A stretch of 64,000 nucleotides of DNA from Bacillus sp. Marseille-P3661 (GCF_900240995.1 NZ_LT965955.1:384638-448637); one strand, 5' to 3'; shown: positions 20,029 to 28,418, counted from the first letter of the stretch. The notes: generated by a model from the letters alone, not told the origin. A program made the numbers and translations.

Positions 20029-20580
20029 ATGAATAAACTATTACTAAAATTAGTCGTGCTTTTGTTGGCTTTATCAATTGCAGTGTTTGGCTGCAATCGA
20101 GCAGAGGAAAATCAAGAACCTGTTGCTGAAAATCCTGAAAAATCTCAAGAGGAGACAATACCGGAGACGCCACCAACTGCGTATTCGGAAGAGCAAATGA
20201 TGACTGTAAGCCATGATATTTTAAATGTTTGGTATGTAGAGCGGTTAGGTGCTGCAACACGTGAGGAGCTTGAGCCTGTATATGATATTTTTAAGGATCC
20301 AGCACCTTACGTAACGGGGATAGAGGCGTTTTTTGATAATGGTATTGCGGGTCTGTTCGATGACATAAAATTGGAAACGGATAATGAGAAAGTAATGGGT
20401 ATTGATGAAAAAAGCTTCTATTATCAAGGGGACGTAACTGTTTCTGGACATAATAAAGAAACAGACAAAGTGGAGACTTTTAATGAAACGGTTAAAATGG
20501 CAATTGAGGAAGTAGAAGAAGGTTCTTTTAAAATTCATACAATTCAAGCTGAAATGAAGGGTGAAGAAGGGGCTCAATAA
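20029..20580 (+). CDS. Small secreted lipoprotein of unknown function
   Basis: A 183-residue exported protein. Residues 1-21 are a lipoprotein signal (LLKLVVLLLALSIAVFGC) with Cys22 as the predicted lipidated residue; the lipobox VFGC has an unusual Phe at -2. Residues 23-55 are a Glu/Pro-rich spacer, and the rest is a compact acidic domain (NVWYVERLGAATREELEPVY, then EKSFYYQGDVTVSG) that I do not recognise. It starts seven bases after GAAGGAG and is transcribed alone, divergently from the toxin-antitoxin operon. Confidence 0.75.
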   Translation: MNKLLLKLVVLLLALSIAVFGCNRAEENQEPVAENPEKSQEETIPETPPTAYSEEQMMTVSHDILNVWYVERLGAATREELEPVYDIFKDPAPYVTGIEAFFDNGIAGLFDDIKLETDNEKVMGIDEKSFYYQGDVTVSGHNKETDKVETFNETVKMAIEEVEEGSFKIHTIQAEMKGEEGAQ

Positions 20581-20612
20581 GGTATAACCTCCTGACTTAA
20601 AAAACTTAATCC

Positions 20613-20654
20613 AATGTACAACAGCCGCTCCAATTGGAACGGCTGTTGTACATT
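20613..20654. terminator. Strong hairpin between convergent genes
   Basis: AATGTACAACAGCCG pairs perfectly with CGGCTGTTGTACATT (15-bp stem, 12-base loop). No T-run follows directly on the plus strand; on the minus strand T-rich sequence comes a few bases later. It probably ends transcription of the lipoprotein gene and the convergent Uma2 gene. Confidence 0.6.
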
Positions 20655-20678
20655 ATAAAGCTATGTTTTATGCTGTAA

Positions 20679-21275
20679 TTAAATAAAAATCTTATCTAGC
20701 TCAATCTTTAATCCTTCAACTGTAATTACCTCGACATAATCCTCTTTAGAATATACACCGCTTAACTGATAGACCCCACCATCATTTAATAAAAAAATTT
20801 CGACTGTCTCGTTATGAACATCTACAATCCAGTACTCTCGAACTCCAGATTTTTCATACAATTTATATTTTCGCCAGCGATCATGTTTTGTAGTGGATGG
20901 TGACAAGACCTCAAGGATAAAATTCGGACTACCGTTGCAACCACGATCATCTAATTTGGATGGGTCGCATACAATAGTTAAGTCGGATTGGACAACATTG
21001 AAGACTTTATCATCCTTTTTACTTTCACTTAACAACCTTACATCAAAGGGAGCAATAAATACTTTGCATTTTTTATCACGTAAGAAGGTATTAAATTCAG
21101 TAAACAATTCGCCAAGGATTTCTTGATGCCTTCTAGATGGGGAGGGTGTCATATCATAAACTTCCCCATCAATGAGTTCAACACGTACTGATTCATCCCA
21201 TTTACAATAATCATAATAGCTAAAACTAGGTATGGCTAATGCCCCCCTTAATATGAAAATAAGACTATAGCCCAT
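20679..21275 (-). CDS. Uma2 family (DUF820) endonuclease-fold protein
   Basis: A restriction-endonuclease-fold protein of the Uma2/DUF820 family. The family core is present: VELIDGEVYDM followed by SRRHQEILGEL, an acidic VQSDLTIVCDP (the D of the PD-(D/E)xK core), PNFILEVLSPST (ExL of the core), RWRKYKLYEKSGVREYWIVD. Such proteins are numerous in cyanobacteria and Bacillaceae and their biological role is unclear. The start is uncertain: ATG at 21275 has no good ribosome binding site, whereas AAGGGGGG at 21249-21242 is ideally spaced from an in-frame ATA at 21233, where family members usually begin. Either translation starts upstream or the true start codon has mutated. Confidence 0.82.
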   Translation of the reverse strand: MGYSLIFILRGALAIPSFSYYDYCKWDESVRVELIDGEVYDMTPSPSRRHQEILGELFTEFNTFLRDKKCKVFIAPFDVRLLSESKKDDKVFNVVQSDLTIVCDPSKLDDRGCNGSPNFILEVLSPSTTKHDRWRKYKLYEKSGVREYWIVDVHNETVEIFLLNDGGVYQLSGVYSKEDYVEVITVEGLKIELDKIFI

Positions 21276-21637
21276 GTTTTATTACTTAGAATTATGTCTA
21301 TTTTCACCTTCAATTACCCATATTATAGCGTGTTCTCCTCAAAATTATAAAAAAATTCAAACAAATCCCTTGTCCCTCTTGACTTTTTAGCATAATAACT
21401 CTTGTTCGCTAATAAACATATACAAACCATGTTAAGAGAGTGTTTGGAGTGAGCGTAATACGTGAGTTGACTTCGGAGGTTTTAAGAGCAATCAGGTTAG
21501 GTTCTGTGAGTTGGGGCAAGGCCCTTGTCAACATTAGGTGCTTTTTTCACAGATAAAACAATGGCCTGGCGTCCTCTTCGTAGTGTTCACTAGTCTCATT
21601 TCACACTTCTCACATCCAATTTGGGGAGGCGAGTGGT
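21276..21637. other. Intergenic region ahead of spoIIID
   Basis: About 360 bases. In Bacillus subtilis spoIIQ precedes spoIIID; no trace of it was seen here. CATATACA at 21417-21424 resembles the -10 of sigma-E promoters, but the only upstream ATAATA word is spaced too far for a confident call. Confidence 0.45.
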
Positions 21638-21922
21638 GTGCACGATTACATCAAAGAGCGTACTATCAAGATTGGCAAGTATATCGTGGAGACAAAGAAA
21701 ACAGTTCGCGTAATCGCGAAAGAATTTGGCGTTTCCAAAAGTACTGTCCATAAGGATCTGACGGAGCGTTTACCAGACATTAATCCCGAACTAGCAAACG
21801 AAGTAAAGGAAATACTCGATTATCATAAATCTATACGTCATTTACGCGGCGGTGAAGCGACTAAAATGAAATATAAGTCAGATACAAGTGATTCAACAAC
21901 GAAAGGTGAGCTTGTTAAATAA
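21638..21922 (+). CDS. spoIIID: Sporulation transcriptional regulator SpoIIID
   Basis: A 94-residue DNA-binding protein matching SpoIIID: MHDYIKERTIKIGKYI at the N-terminus, a helix-turn-helix TVRVIAKEFGVSKSTVHKDL, then NPELANEVKEILDYHKSIRH and the basic C-terminal RGGEATKMKYK. SpoIIID acts in the mother cell after engulfment starts, activating and repressing sigma-E-dependent genes and preparing the switch to sigma-K. It starts at GTG 21638, eight bases after GGGGAGG (21623-21629). It heads the conserved spoIIID-mbl-flhO-flhP block. A same-strand frame at 21538-21753 overlaps it and is not coding. Confidence 0.96.
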   Translation: MHDYIKERTIKIGKYIVETKKTVRVIAKEFGVSKSTVHKDLTERLPDINPELANEVKEILDYHKSIRHLRGGEATKMKYKSDTSDSTTKGELVK

Positions 21923-22096
21923 TAAGAATTTTATATTACAAAAATTCGAAAAATCGTAATGAAAATGACATGAAATGGTAGTCAAAAAACTTTTCAACAA
22001 AAAATGACTTATCCCTACAACATATGTTAATATATATAATTAGATAAATTTGTACTCGTACAGATATGGAACGATTTTAAGGAGGATAACAAGTTG

Positions 22097-23098
22097 ATGA
22101 TTGCTAGGGATATCGGAATTGACTTAGGAACTGCCAATGTTTTGATTCATGTTAAAGGCAAAGGTATCGTTCTGAATGAGCCTTCTGTTGTAGCGATTGA
22201 TCGAAATACAGGTCGAGCACTAGCGGTTGGTGAAGAAGCTAGACGAATGGTTGGTCGTACACCTGGAAATATTGTGGCGATCCGCCCGCTGAAGGATGGA
22301 GTTATTGCTGATTTTGATGTTACTGAATCAATGCTAAAATATTTTATCGAAAAAATAAATGTAAAAGGCTTTTTATCAAAGCCGCGGATCTTAATTTGCT
22401 GCCCAACGAACATAACATCTGTTGAAAGAAAAGCAATTAAAGAGGCAGCTGAAAAAAGTGGCGGTAAAAAAGTATATCTTGAAGAAGAACCGAAAGTTGC
22501 TGCCATTGGGGCAGGGATGGATATCTTCCAGCCTAGTGGAAACATGGTTGTAGATATTGGCGGTGGAACGACGGATGTTGCCGTGCTTTCAATGGGCGAT
22601 ATTGTCACCGCCTCTTCTATTAAGATGGCAGGGGACAAGTTTGATAACGAAATCCTTCAGTATGTAAAGAAACAGTACAAATTGCTGATCGGTGAACGTA
22701 CAGCTGAAGATATTAAACTAAGTGTAGCGACAGTATTTCCAGGTGCACGAAACGAATCCATTGATATTCGTGGACGTGATATGGTTTCCGGTTTGCCACG
22801 TACGATTACAATACACTCTGAAGAAATTGAGAAAGCATTACGTGAGTCTGTGGCTATGATTGTACAAGCCTCTAAAAGCGTACTTGAACGTACACCACCA
22901 GAGCTATCAGCGGACATCATTGACCGCGGTGTAATCTTAACTGGCGGCGGCGCGTTATTACACGGCATCGATACACTTCTAGCTGAAGAGCTTAAAGTAC
23001 CAGTTCTAATCGCAGAAAATCCAATGGACTGCGTAGCGATCGGAACAGGAATCATGTTAGACAATATGGACAAAATCCCAAACAAACGCTGGGGATAA
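22097..23098 (+). CDS. mbl: Rod-shape protein Mbl (MreB-like actin)
   Basis: A 333-residue bacterial actin of the MreB/Mbl type. Visible actin signatures are phosphate 1 GIDLGTANVLIH, connect 1 and phosphate 2 DIGGGTTDVAVLS, the adenosine block LTGGGALLHGID, and NPMDCVAIGTG. Mbl forms membrane-associated filaments that direct the elongasome and lateral-wall synthesis. It follows spoIIID, the Bacillus gene order, which favours Mbl over MreB or MreBH. I use the ATG at 22097, eleven bases after TAAGGAGG; a TTG immediately before (22094) would add one residue. Downstream REP-like palindromes separate it from the flagellar genes. Confidence 0.95.
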   Translation: MIARDIGIDLGTANVLIHVKGKGIVLNEPSVVAIDRNTGRALAVGEEARRMVGRTPGNIVAIRPLKDGVIADFDVTESMLKYFIEKINVKGFLSKPRILICCPTNITSVERKAIKEAAEKSGGKKVYLEEEPKVAAIGAGMDIFQPSGNMVVDIGGGTTDVAVLSMGDIVTASSIKMAGDKFDNEILQYVKKQYKLLIGERTAEDIKLSVATVFPGARNESIDIRGRDMVSGLPRTITIHSEEIEKALRESVAMIVQASKSVLERTPPELSADIIDRGVILTGGGALLHGIDTLLAEELKVPVLIAENPMDCVAIGTGIMLDNMDKIPNKRWG

Positions 23099-23160
23099 AA
23101 AGGACAAGCAATGTGTGAGCCTAAGATGACTCTACACTTTACAATGCCTGTCCATTTAGC

Positions 23161-23201
23161 GGTGCCTGGCACTTTTCATGGTGCCTGTCACTTGTCGATG
23201 T
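23161..23201 (+). repeat. REP-like palindrome, family A, single copy
   Basis: GGTGCCTGTCACTTGTCGA at 23180-23198, preceded by the short palindrome GTGCCTGGCAC (23162-23172). Same word as at 23373. Confidence 0.75.
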
Positions 23202-23286
23202 GTGTCGAAACGGTATAAACAAACGCTTTGTTTAAAACATGGACGAGCGTAAGGTTTGCCTTAAATCGCTTGGATTGTATTTCCAA

Positions 23287-23314
23287 TAAAGTTTATTATT
23301 AAACCTGCCGATAT
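23287..23314 (+). promoter_or_regulatory. Sigma-D (SigD) promoter of flhO-flhP
   Basis: TAAAGTTT at 23287-23294 and GCCGATAT at 23307-23314. TAAA, 16 bases, GCCGATAT is a full match to the flagellar sigma-D consensus. In Bacillus subtilis flhO-flhP is sigma-D-dependent. The leader from here to the flhO start is about 200 nt. Confidence 0.85.
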
Positions 23315-23372
23315 AAAGATGGATCGTAAAAGATCACTTCCTATGATTGATTGTTTAATTCGATCGATCGGC

Positions 23373-23468
23373 AGGTGCCTGTCACTTGTCGAATGCAGAT
23401 GATATAATAAATTAAAAGATTACTATCTTTTTGCATGTTCGACAACTGTCGACAAGTGACAGGCACCT
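23373..23468. repeat. Inverted pair of REP-like palindromes, family A
   Basis: AGGTGCCTGTCACTTGTCGA (23373-23392) and its exact reverse complement (23449-23468) face each other across 56 bases; the adjoining bases GAATGCA / TGCATGTTC extend the symmetry. The pair lies between the sigma-D promoter and the flhO start, so it would form a long hairpin in the flagellar mRNA leader. Confidence 0.85.
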
Positions 23469-23524
23469 TATAAAGAAGAACGGGCACTTTATAAATAAAC
23501 ACATTAAATGAAAGGGGAGTTTTT

Positions 23525-24370
23525 ATGCTTCGTGGGTTTTATTCAGCAGCAGCGGGGATGATTGCGCAGCAGCGTCGTCAGGAAATGTTAACGAATAACT
23601 TAGCCAATGCGAATACGCCAGGTTTTAAAGAGGACCAAGCATCACTAAGAGCATTCCCGGAAATGCTGATCACAAGCATGAATACGGAAACTCTTCCTGT
23701 AAATAAAAAATTTCAAACAAAAGGCGCATATACAGTTGGTCCGATTAATACCGGCGTGTATTTGCAAGAGGCTCTTCCGAAGTTTAAGCAAGGTGATATT
23801 CGCGAAACGGGAAATCAAACGGATCTTGCTTTAGTTGACGTGAATCTTCCTATTAATGAAGAAACAAATCAACAGGGCGCACTTTTCTTTGAAGTATTAA
23901 ACGAAAATGGTGAACCACGCTATACGCGGAACGGCAACTTTACACTTGATGGTGAAGGCTACCTCACAACAAATGAAGGGTTATACGTAACCGATACAGC
24001 TGGACAACCTATTATAATCTTTGGTAACGAATTTACCGTGACGAATGATGGTCGAATTTTTGAAGGCGACGAAGACACAGGCCAACAAATCAATGTCGCG
24101 TATGCAGATAATCCAGCAGACCTAATTAAAGAAGGTAGCGGGTTATACCGACTTGATGGTGAAAACGAAGGTCTGCCAACTGCGTTGGACAACCCTGATA
24201 TTGCATACTCGATGAAACAAAACTTTGTTGAATCTTCAAATGTTAATATAGAACAAAGTATGACGGGAATGATGATGGCTTATCGAACGTTCGAAGCCAA
24301 TCAACGCATACTTAAAGCGTACGATCAAAGTATGGAAAAAGCAGTGAATGAAATTGGCCGTATAAGATAA
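23525..24370 (+). CDS. flhO: Flagellar hook-basal body protein FlhO (FlgF/FlgG type)
   Basis: A 281-residue flagellar rod/hook-family protein. The N-terminal motif MLTNNLANANTPGFK is the classic flagellar basal-body rod signature, and the C-terminus (SSNVNIEQSMTGMMMAYRTFEANQR) carries the paired helix that assembles into the rod. In Bacillus subtilis FlhO and FlhP form distal rod parts that allow hook assembly. It starts eight bases after GAAAGGGGAG, is 17 bases upstream of flhP, and is preceded by a sigma-D promoter. Length is normal for the family. Confidence 0.95.
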   Translation: MLRGFYSAAAGMIAQQRRQEMLTNNLANANTPGFKEDQASLRAFPEMLITSMNTETLPVNKKFQTKGAYTVGPINTGVYLQEALPKFKQGDIRETGNQTDLALVDVNLPINEETNQQGALFFEVLNENGEPRYTRNGNFTLDGEGYLTTNEGLYVTDTAGQPIIIFGNEFTVTNDGRIFEGDEDTGQQINVAYADNPADLIKEGSGLYRLDGENEGLPTALDNPDIAYSMKQNFVESSNVNIEQSMTGMMMAYRTFEANQRILKAYDQSMEKAVNEIGRIR

Positions 24371-24387
24371 GGTAGGGGGATAAAACC

Positions 24388-25224
24388 ATGAACCGTGCAA
24401 TGTTAACTGCATCTGTAACGATGGGACAACTTCAGAAGAAGATGGATACAATTGGTCACAACCTTGCCAATTCTAATACGGTAGGTTATAAAAAAAGAGA
24501 GACAAGCTTTAGCGATTTGCTCACACAGCAAATGAATAACCAGCCTGTTGAAAATCAGGAAGTCGGTCGCGTTACTCCAAATGGTATTCGTGTAGGCTCA
24601 GGTGCAAAACTTTCTGAAACAAATATTAGGTTGGAACAAGGCAGTGTTGAAGTGACAAACCGACCTTTAGATCTTGCGCTTACGAATCCTAATCATTTTT
24701 TTCAAATATATGTTGAAGAAAATGGACAAGGCTCTCTGCGTTATACAAGAGATGGAGCGTTTTACTTATCACCAGATGAAATGGGTGATTTAGCGCTTGT
24801 AACGGGCGATGGACATTATGTCCTGGATGGCAATGACGAACCAATCTATATTCCTGAAAACCAAAAGGAAATAAAAGTAACTCGAACTGGGGAAATTATT
24901 GTTACAACAACAGACGGTGAAGAAATGTCAGTCGGACAGCTGCAATTAGTTGGCATGCTTAGACCTCAGCTTTTACTAGCAGTGGGTGACAACCAATATG
25001 CGCTGCCGGACCTTGAAGAGCTAAACTTAGTTGATGAAGAAGTTTTTGAATATGTTCCAGGTAATGTAGAGTCCGTTCAACAAGGTGCGCTTGAAATGTC
25101 CAATGTTGACGTGGGAACTGAAATGACAGAGCTGTTAACAGCACAACGCTCATATCAAATTAATGCGAAGTCTATTTCGATTGCAGATCAAATGTCCGGC
25201 CTAGTTACGTCGTTGCGATCATAA
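24388..25224 (+). CDS. flhP: Flagellar hook-basal body protein FlhP
   Basis: A 278-residue paralogue of FlhO, with the N-terminal rod motif DTIGHNLANSNTVGYKKRE and the C-terminal helix GTEMTELLTAQRSYQINAKS. It is expected to form the distal rod with FlhO and to act as the cap onto which the hook is built. It follows flhO by 17 bases with its own GGGGGAT ribosome binding site and is read from the same sigma-D promoter. Nothing is missing compared with the family. Confidence 0.95.
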   Translation: MNRAMLTASVTMGQLQKKMDTIGHNLANSNTVGYKKRETSFSDLLTQQMNNQPVENQEVGRVTPNGIRVGSGAKLSETNIRLEQGSVEVTNRPLDLALTNPNHFFQIYVEENGQGSLRYTRDGAFYLSPDEMGDLALVTGDGHYVLDGNDEPIYIPENQKEIKVTRTGEIIVTTTDGEEMSVGQLQLVGMLRPQLLLAVGDNQYALPDLEELNLVDEEVFEYVPGNVESVQQGALEMSNVDVGTEMTELLTAQRSYQINAKSISIADQMSGLVTSLRS

Positions 25225-25269
25225 CTTGAAGGACAAGCATAGTGAAATTGTTTAAAAGGAGCTGTAAAC

Positions 25270-25593
25270 ATGGCAGGTGAATTACAAGATATGATTGAAT
25301 CAAAACCGAATACACGTCAAGAACGTCGCCAACAAAAAGAGCTGGAGCGTACTGAAAGAATTAAAGACGCTACTCAAAAAAAGGAATCCGTTCGTAAGCG
25401 ACGTGGCCAAATTCGTCTGATTCCCATCTGGCTTCGCTTGTTAATTATTACGGTTCTAGTATGTCTTAGTATCCTTGCGGGCTTAATGGTCGGCTACGGC
25501 GTAATCGGCGACGGAAAAGCGGCCGATGCTTTGAAGGTCTCAACATGGCAACATCTAGTTGATCTTGTGCTGAAAGATGTCTCTGATAAATAA
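25270..25593 (+). CDS. EpuA-family small membrane protein (often annotated RNA polymerase subunit beta)
   Basis: A 107-residue protein with a highly charged N-terminal half (about residues 10-55, RQERRQQKELERTERIKD...KRRGQIR), one transmembrane helix (LRLLIITVLVCLSILAGLMVG, about 56-78 with the flanking residues) and a short outer tail. It matches the DUF4811/EpuA-type family usually found between flhP and fabZ in Bacillaceae; databases often label it DNA-directed RNA polymerase subunit beta because a related tail is fused to RpoB in some species. The function is not established. It starts after AAAAGGAG and ends at a terminator. Confidence 0.8.
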   Translation: MAGELQDMIESKPNTRQERRQQKELERTERIKDATQKKESVRKRRGQIRLIPIWLRLLIITVLVCLSILAGLMVGYGVIGDGKAADALKVSTWQHLVDLVLKDVSDK

Positions 25594-25606
25594 ATTTAAA
25601 ATAGCC

Positions 25607-25643
25607 AAAACCACCTTCTTATTATATTGAAGGTGGTTTTGTT
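25607..25643 (+). terminator. Terminator after the EpuA-like gene
   Basis: AAAACCACCTTC (25607-25618) pairs with GAAGGTGGTTTT (25629-25640) across a 10-base loop, ending in TTTTG. Confidence 0.8.
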
Positions 25644-25760
25644 GCATATTAGGGAATTCTAAAACTATATACAAGTTACAGATACCCAATAAAATATGCT
25701 ATAATTTGTAAATACATAAAAATTCAAAATGGACAAATTCGAAAATTCAACAATTCGAAT

Positions 25761-25780
25761 TCGACAAGTGACAGGCACCT
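25761..25780 (-). repeat. REP-like palindrome, family A, just upstream of fabZ
   Basis: TCGACAAGTGACAGGCACCT, identical to 23449-23468, followed by GTCGA. It ends only about 10 bases before the fabZ ribosome binding site, so it lies in the fabZ leader. Confidence 0.85.
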
Positions 25781-25805
25781 GTCGATTTAAAAGGAGTCGA
25801 TATTA

Positions 25806-26240
25806 TTGTTAGATATTAATGAAATAAAAAAGATTATTCCGCATCGTTATCCGTTTTTGTTGGTGGATCGTATTTTGGAAGTGGAAGATGGTAAGCGTGC
25901 AGTGGGTTATAAGAACGTGACGGCTAATGAAGAGTTCTTTAATGGACATTTTCCTGATTATCCTGTTATGCCTGGGGTATTAATTGTTGAAGCCCTTGCA
26001 CAAGTTGGTGCAGTGGCGATGTTAAAGCTGCCTGACAACCAAGGACGTCTTGCTTTCTTTGCAGGTATCGATAATTGCCGCTTTAAAAGACAAGTTGTAC
26101 CTGGCGATCAATTGCGCTTAGAAGTGGAAATGACGCGTGTAAAAGGTAAGATTGGTAAAGGAAAGGCTGTTGCTACTGTTGATGGTGAAATAGCATGTGA
26201 AACGGAAATTATGTTTGCGTTAGGTGATAAGCAATCTTAA
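25806..26240 (+). CDS. fabZ: (3R)-hydroxyacyl-[ACP] dehydratase FabZ
   Basis: A 144-residue hot-dog-fold enzyme of type II fatty acid synthesis that dehydrates 3-hydroxyacyl-ACP to trans-2-enoyl-ACP. The signature is complete: [13 protein letters not shown] at the N-terminus, then [16 protein letters not shown] with the catalytic His, and VEALAQVGA with the catalytic Glu. The start is TTG at 25806, nine bases after AAGGAG. It ends the conserved spoIIID-fabZ block, as in Bacillus subtilis, and is followed by a strong terminator. Confidence 0.96.
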   Translation: MLDINEIKKIIPHRYPFLLVDRILEVEDGKRAVGYKNVTANEEFFNGHFPDYPVMPGVLIVEALAQVGAVAMLKLPDNQGRLAFFAGIDNCRFKRQVVPGDQLRLEVEMTRVKGKIGKGKAVATVDGEIACETEIMFALGDKQS

Positions 26241-26288
26241 TTTTTTATACTACTAATCATCTCTTAAAAGAACTTAATAGTAATAAAG

Positions 26289-26318
26289 GGCATGCATCCA
26301 CTGGAGCATGCCTTTTTT
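26289..26318 (+). terminator. Terminator of fabZ
   Basis: GGCATGC (26289-26295) pairs with GCATGCC (26306-26312), followed by six T residues. Confidence 0.85.
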
Positions 26319-26590
26319 GTTTGATGATATTATTAATGATTAGATCCTCTTCATAATAAAAAGAAAACACCCTCACCTTAGTATTTAATAACTCCCTCCC
26401 GATATTGGAAAGCGTAATATAACATTTTTTTTGTATTAATTTAAAACGAATCAATTTTTAGGCCTTCTTACACATATCTTAAGTATAGAGATTTTACAAT
26501 AAATACCCATATTAAAAAGAACACTGGATAATATATCCTGAATTTTAGGTACAAGGAACAGGAAATTTTTATATTTATAATAATAACATC

Positions 26591-26599
26591 ATGTTATAA
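26591..26599 (+). promoter_or_regulatory. Candidate extended -10 promoter of the protease-cohesin cluster
   Basis: TGTTATAAT gives a perfect TATAAT (26594-26599) with a TGn extension; the -35 region (ATATTT at 26571) is poor. It would leave a leader of about 70 nt before the protease start. The rest of 26319-26674 holds no supported gene. Confidence 0.45.
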
Positions 26600-26674
26600 T
26601 ATTGATAAATTACAAATAAATACTATTTTCCCATTACTTTGGCAATGGAAATGGTTTTATTGGAGGAATTGAAA

Positions 26675-28330
26675 TTGAGAATTTCCAGTTCTCTAATTGT
26701 CTTACTCTTTTTTCTATTTTGCCAATTCCTTTATCCGGTTGAAATAAGCGGTAAGGGAAAAGTCGTACATATAGACCAGGAAGAATCGACAGTTAGCAAG
26801 GGGAACGCAAAAGGCTATATTGTGAAGTATAAAGCACCGAAATATTCGAGAATGTCATTGTCGAGCAGAGGTCAATTTAAGAACATATCATTTACTTCGA
26901 AAGATGAAGAAAAACAGAAACTTGAAGATCTACTTAATGACCCAACTGTTGAGTATGTTGTTCCTAACTACATAAGAACAACGCAAACATATAATGACCC
27001 ACTATACAAGGATCAATGGGCTATTCCAGCTATTAACTTAGATGATATACAAACAATAGACTTAAAGAATGATATAGTTGTGGCTGTCTTGGATACAGGG
27101 GTGGATTGTTCACATGAAGATCTTATTAATAGGTGTGTAGCTGGATATGATTTTGTAAATTTAGATACGGACCCAAGTGATGATTCTGCAGCAAGTCATG
27201 GAACGATGGTTGCTGGAATCATTTCTGCGGTTTCAAATAATAATACAGGAATAGTTGGGAGTGCACAAAATGCAAGTATCATGCCATTAAAGGTATTGGA
27301 TAAATACGGAAATGGCGATGATGCAACGATTATTCAAGCTATTCACTATGCAGCAGATTATGGAGCTGACATCATTAACTTAAGCTTAGGTGGTCCCGAG
27401 TTTTCAGAAGCTCTATGGGATGCAGTTAAATATGCCTACAATCACGGAGTGACTGTTGTTGCTGCATCTGGTAACAAAGGCAGATCCAGCGTGGACTATC
27501 CTGCAGGCTACCCAGAAGTAATGGCGGTTGGCAGTTTAAGCTCAAATGGATATAGATCGACATTTTCAAACTTTGGTCCTGCACTTGATCTAGTAGCACC
27601 TGGGGCAAATGTGATGACAACAGCAAGGTTTAGTGGCTATAAATTTGGAAGTGGGACATCTTTTTCATCTCCATATATAGCTGCAGCAGCAGCGATTATT
27701 AAGGGACAGCGTGGGGAGATTTCTCCGTCCGAAATAATGTGGGTTCTTGAAAAAGGCTCAACTGACCTAGGAATAGCAAACAGGGATAACGAGTATGGAT
27801 ATGGTGGGCTAAATCTATTAACAGCAACTATAGATCAGTCAAAACCTAATAGCATAGAGGAGCCAAATGAATCTATAGGTACCGCTTTTCCTCTAGAATA
27901 TGAACAAATCTATAATTTTAGTTTACAACAACCTAATGATGAAGATTGGTATAGGTTTGATATAAACTCGGGAGAATCATTGAAACTACAGGTATCGATG
28001 CCAGAGGACAATCTTCAAACTGATCTAGCAATTGTAAACTCTAGCGGAGAAATCGTTAATCAGATTACTACCTCTGATAAAAGTTTAATAAGTCTTCCTT
28101 TAAAGAAAGGTACATATACTATTAGGCTGAAAGAAAGGTATGGACATTGGTCCAAAGAAAACTATTCATTGCAATTAAGCAAGAATACAATTGACTTTAA
28201 CTTAGATCAAGAGATTGATATAAAAGACATTATTTTAGCTTCGAAAAAATTAGATTCTGACACAGAAATAAACTCAACGAATGACATAAAAAATGTGATT
28301 TCCCATTATGGTTATATATACCCAAAGTAA
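26675..28330 (+). CDS. Secreted subtilisin-like (S8) serine protease with PPC and degenerate dockerin domain
   Basis: About 551 residues. A signal peptide (RISSSLIVLLFFLFCQFLYP) is followed by an inhibitor-I9-like propeptide (about 25-110, ending VEYVVPNYI) and the S8 catalytic domain with D140 (VLDTGVD), H175 (SHGT) and S329 (GTSFSSP), so the triad is intact. Residues about 390-490 form a PPC-type beta domain (DEDWYRFDINSGESLKLQV). The last 50 residues (DFNLDQEIDIKDIILA and a shorter second unit ending IKNVISHYG) look like a dockerin whose first calcium loop is kept and whose second is eroded. The TTG start at 26675 follows TGGAGG by eight bases; an upstream in-frame TTG at 26639 lacks a ribosome binding site. 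The next gene begins 88 bases later and is probably cotranscribed. Confidence 0.87.
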   Translation: MRISSSLIVLLFFLFCQFLYPVEISGKGKVVHIDQEESTVSKGNAKGYIVKYKAPKYSRMSLSSRGQFKNISFTSKDEEKQKLEDLLNDPTVEYVVPNYIRTTQTYNDPLYKDQWAIPAINLDDIQTIDLKNDIVVAVLDTGVDCSHEDLINRCVAGYDFVNLDTDPSDDSAASHGTMVAGIISAVSNNNTGIVGSAQNASIMPLKVLDKYGNGDDATIIQAIHYAADYGADIINLSLGGPEFSEALWDAVKYAYNHGVTVVAASGNKGRSSVDYPAGYPEVMAVGSLSSNGYRSTFSNFGPALDLVAPGANVMTTARFSGYKFGSGTSFSSPYIAAAAAIIKGQRGEISPSEIMWVLEKGSTDLGIANRDNEYGYGGLNLLTATIDQSKPNSIEEPNESIGTAFPLEYEQIYNFSLQQPNDEDWYRFDINSGESLKLQVSMPEDNLQTDLAIVNSSGEIVNQITTSDKSLISLPLKKGTYTIRLKERYGHWSKENYSLQLSKNTIDFNLDQEIDIKDIILASKKLDSDTEINSTNDIKNVISHYGYIYPK

Positions 28331-28418
28331 TGTTTCTAAAAAATGTGGAGTGGAGGCGATGGTTTAAAATAATTATCAAAAATTCAACTAAATAATTTAG
28401 AAAAAAGGAGGTCTACGA

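Larger units (their letters stand above)
23099..23524. other. Intergenic region rich in palindromes plus flhO promoter
   Basis: Holds the sigma-D promoter (23287-23314), one single REP-like copy (23180-23198), and an inverted pair of REP-like copies (23373-23392 and 23449-23468) in the predicted flhO leader. No gene is present. Confidence 0.8.

Noticed and set aside
21392-21424. Sigma-E promoter of spoIIID (ATAATA ... CATATACA)
   Set aside because: The -10-like word is suggestive, but the spacing of about 19 bases is too long for sigma-E.
21538-21753. 71-codon plus-strand frame overlapping the spoIIID start
   Set aside because: Different frame from spoIIID, no ribosome binding site, translation unlike any protein.
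22147-23172. Two long minus-strand frames opposite mbl
   Set aside because: Antisense shadows of a well-conserved gene with no ribosome binding sites or recognisable domains.
25270-25593. True RNA polymerase beta subunit
   Set aside because: The protein is 107 residues with one membrane helix; the label is a database habit for the EpuA-like family.
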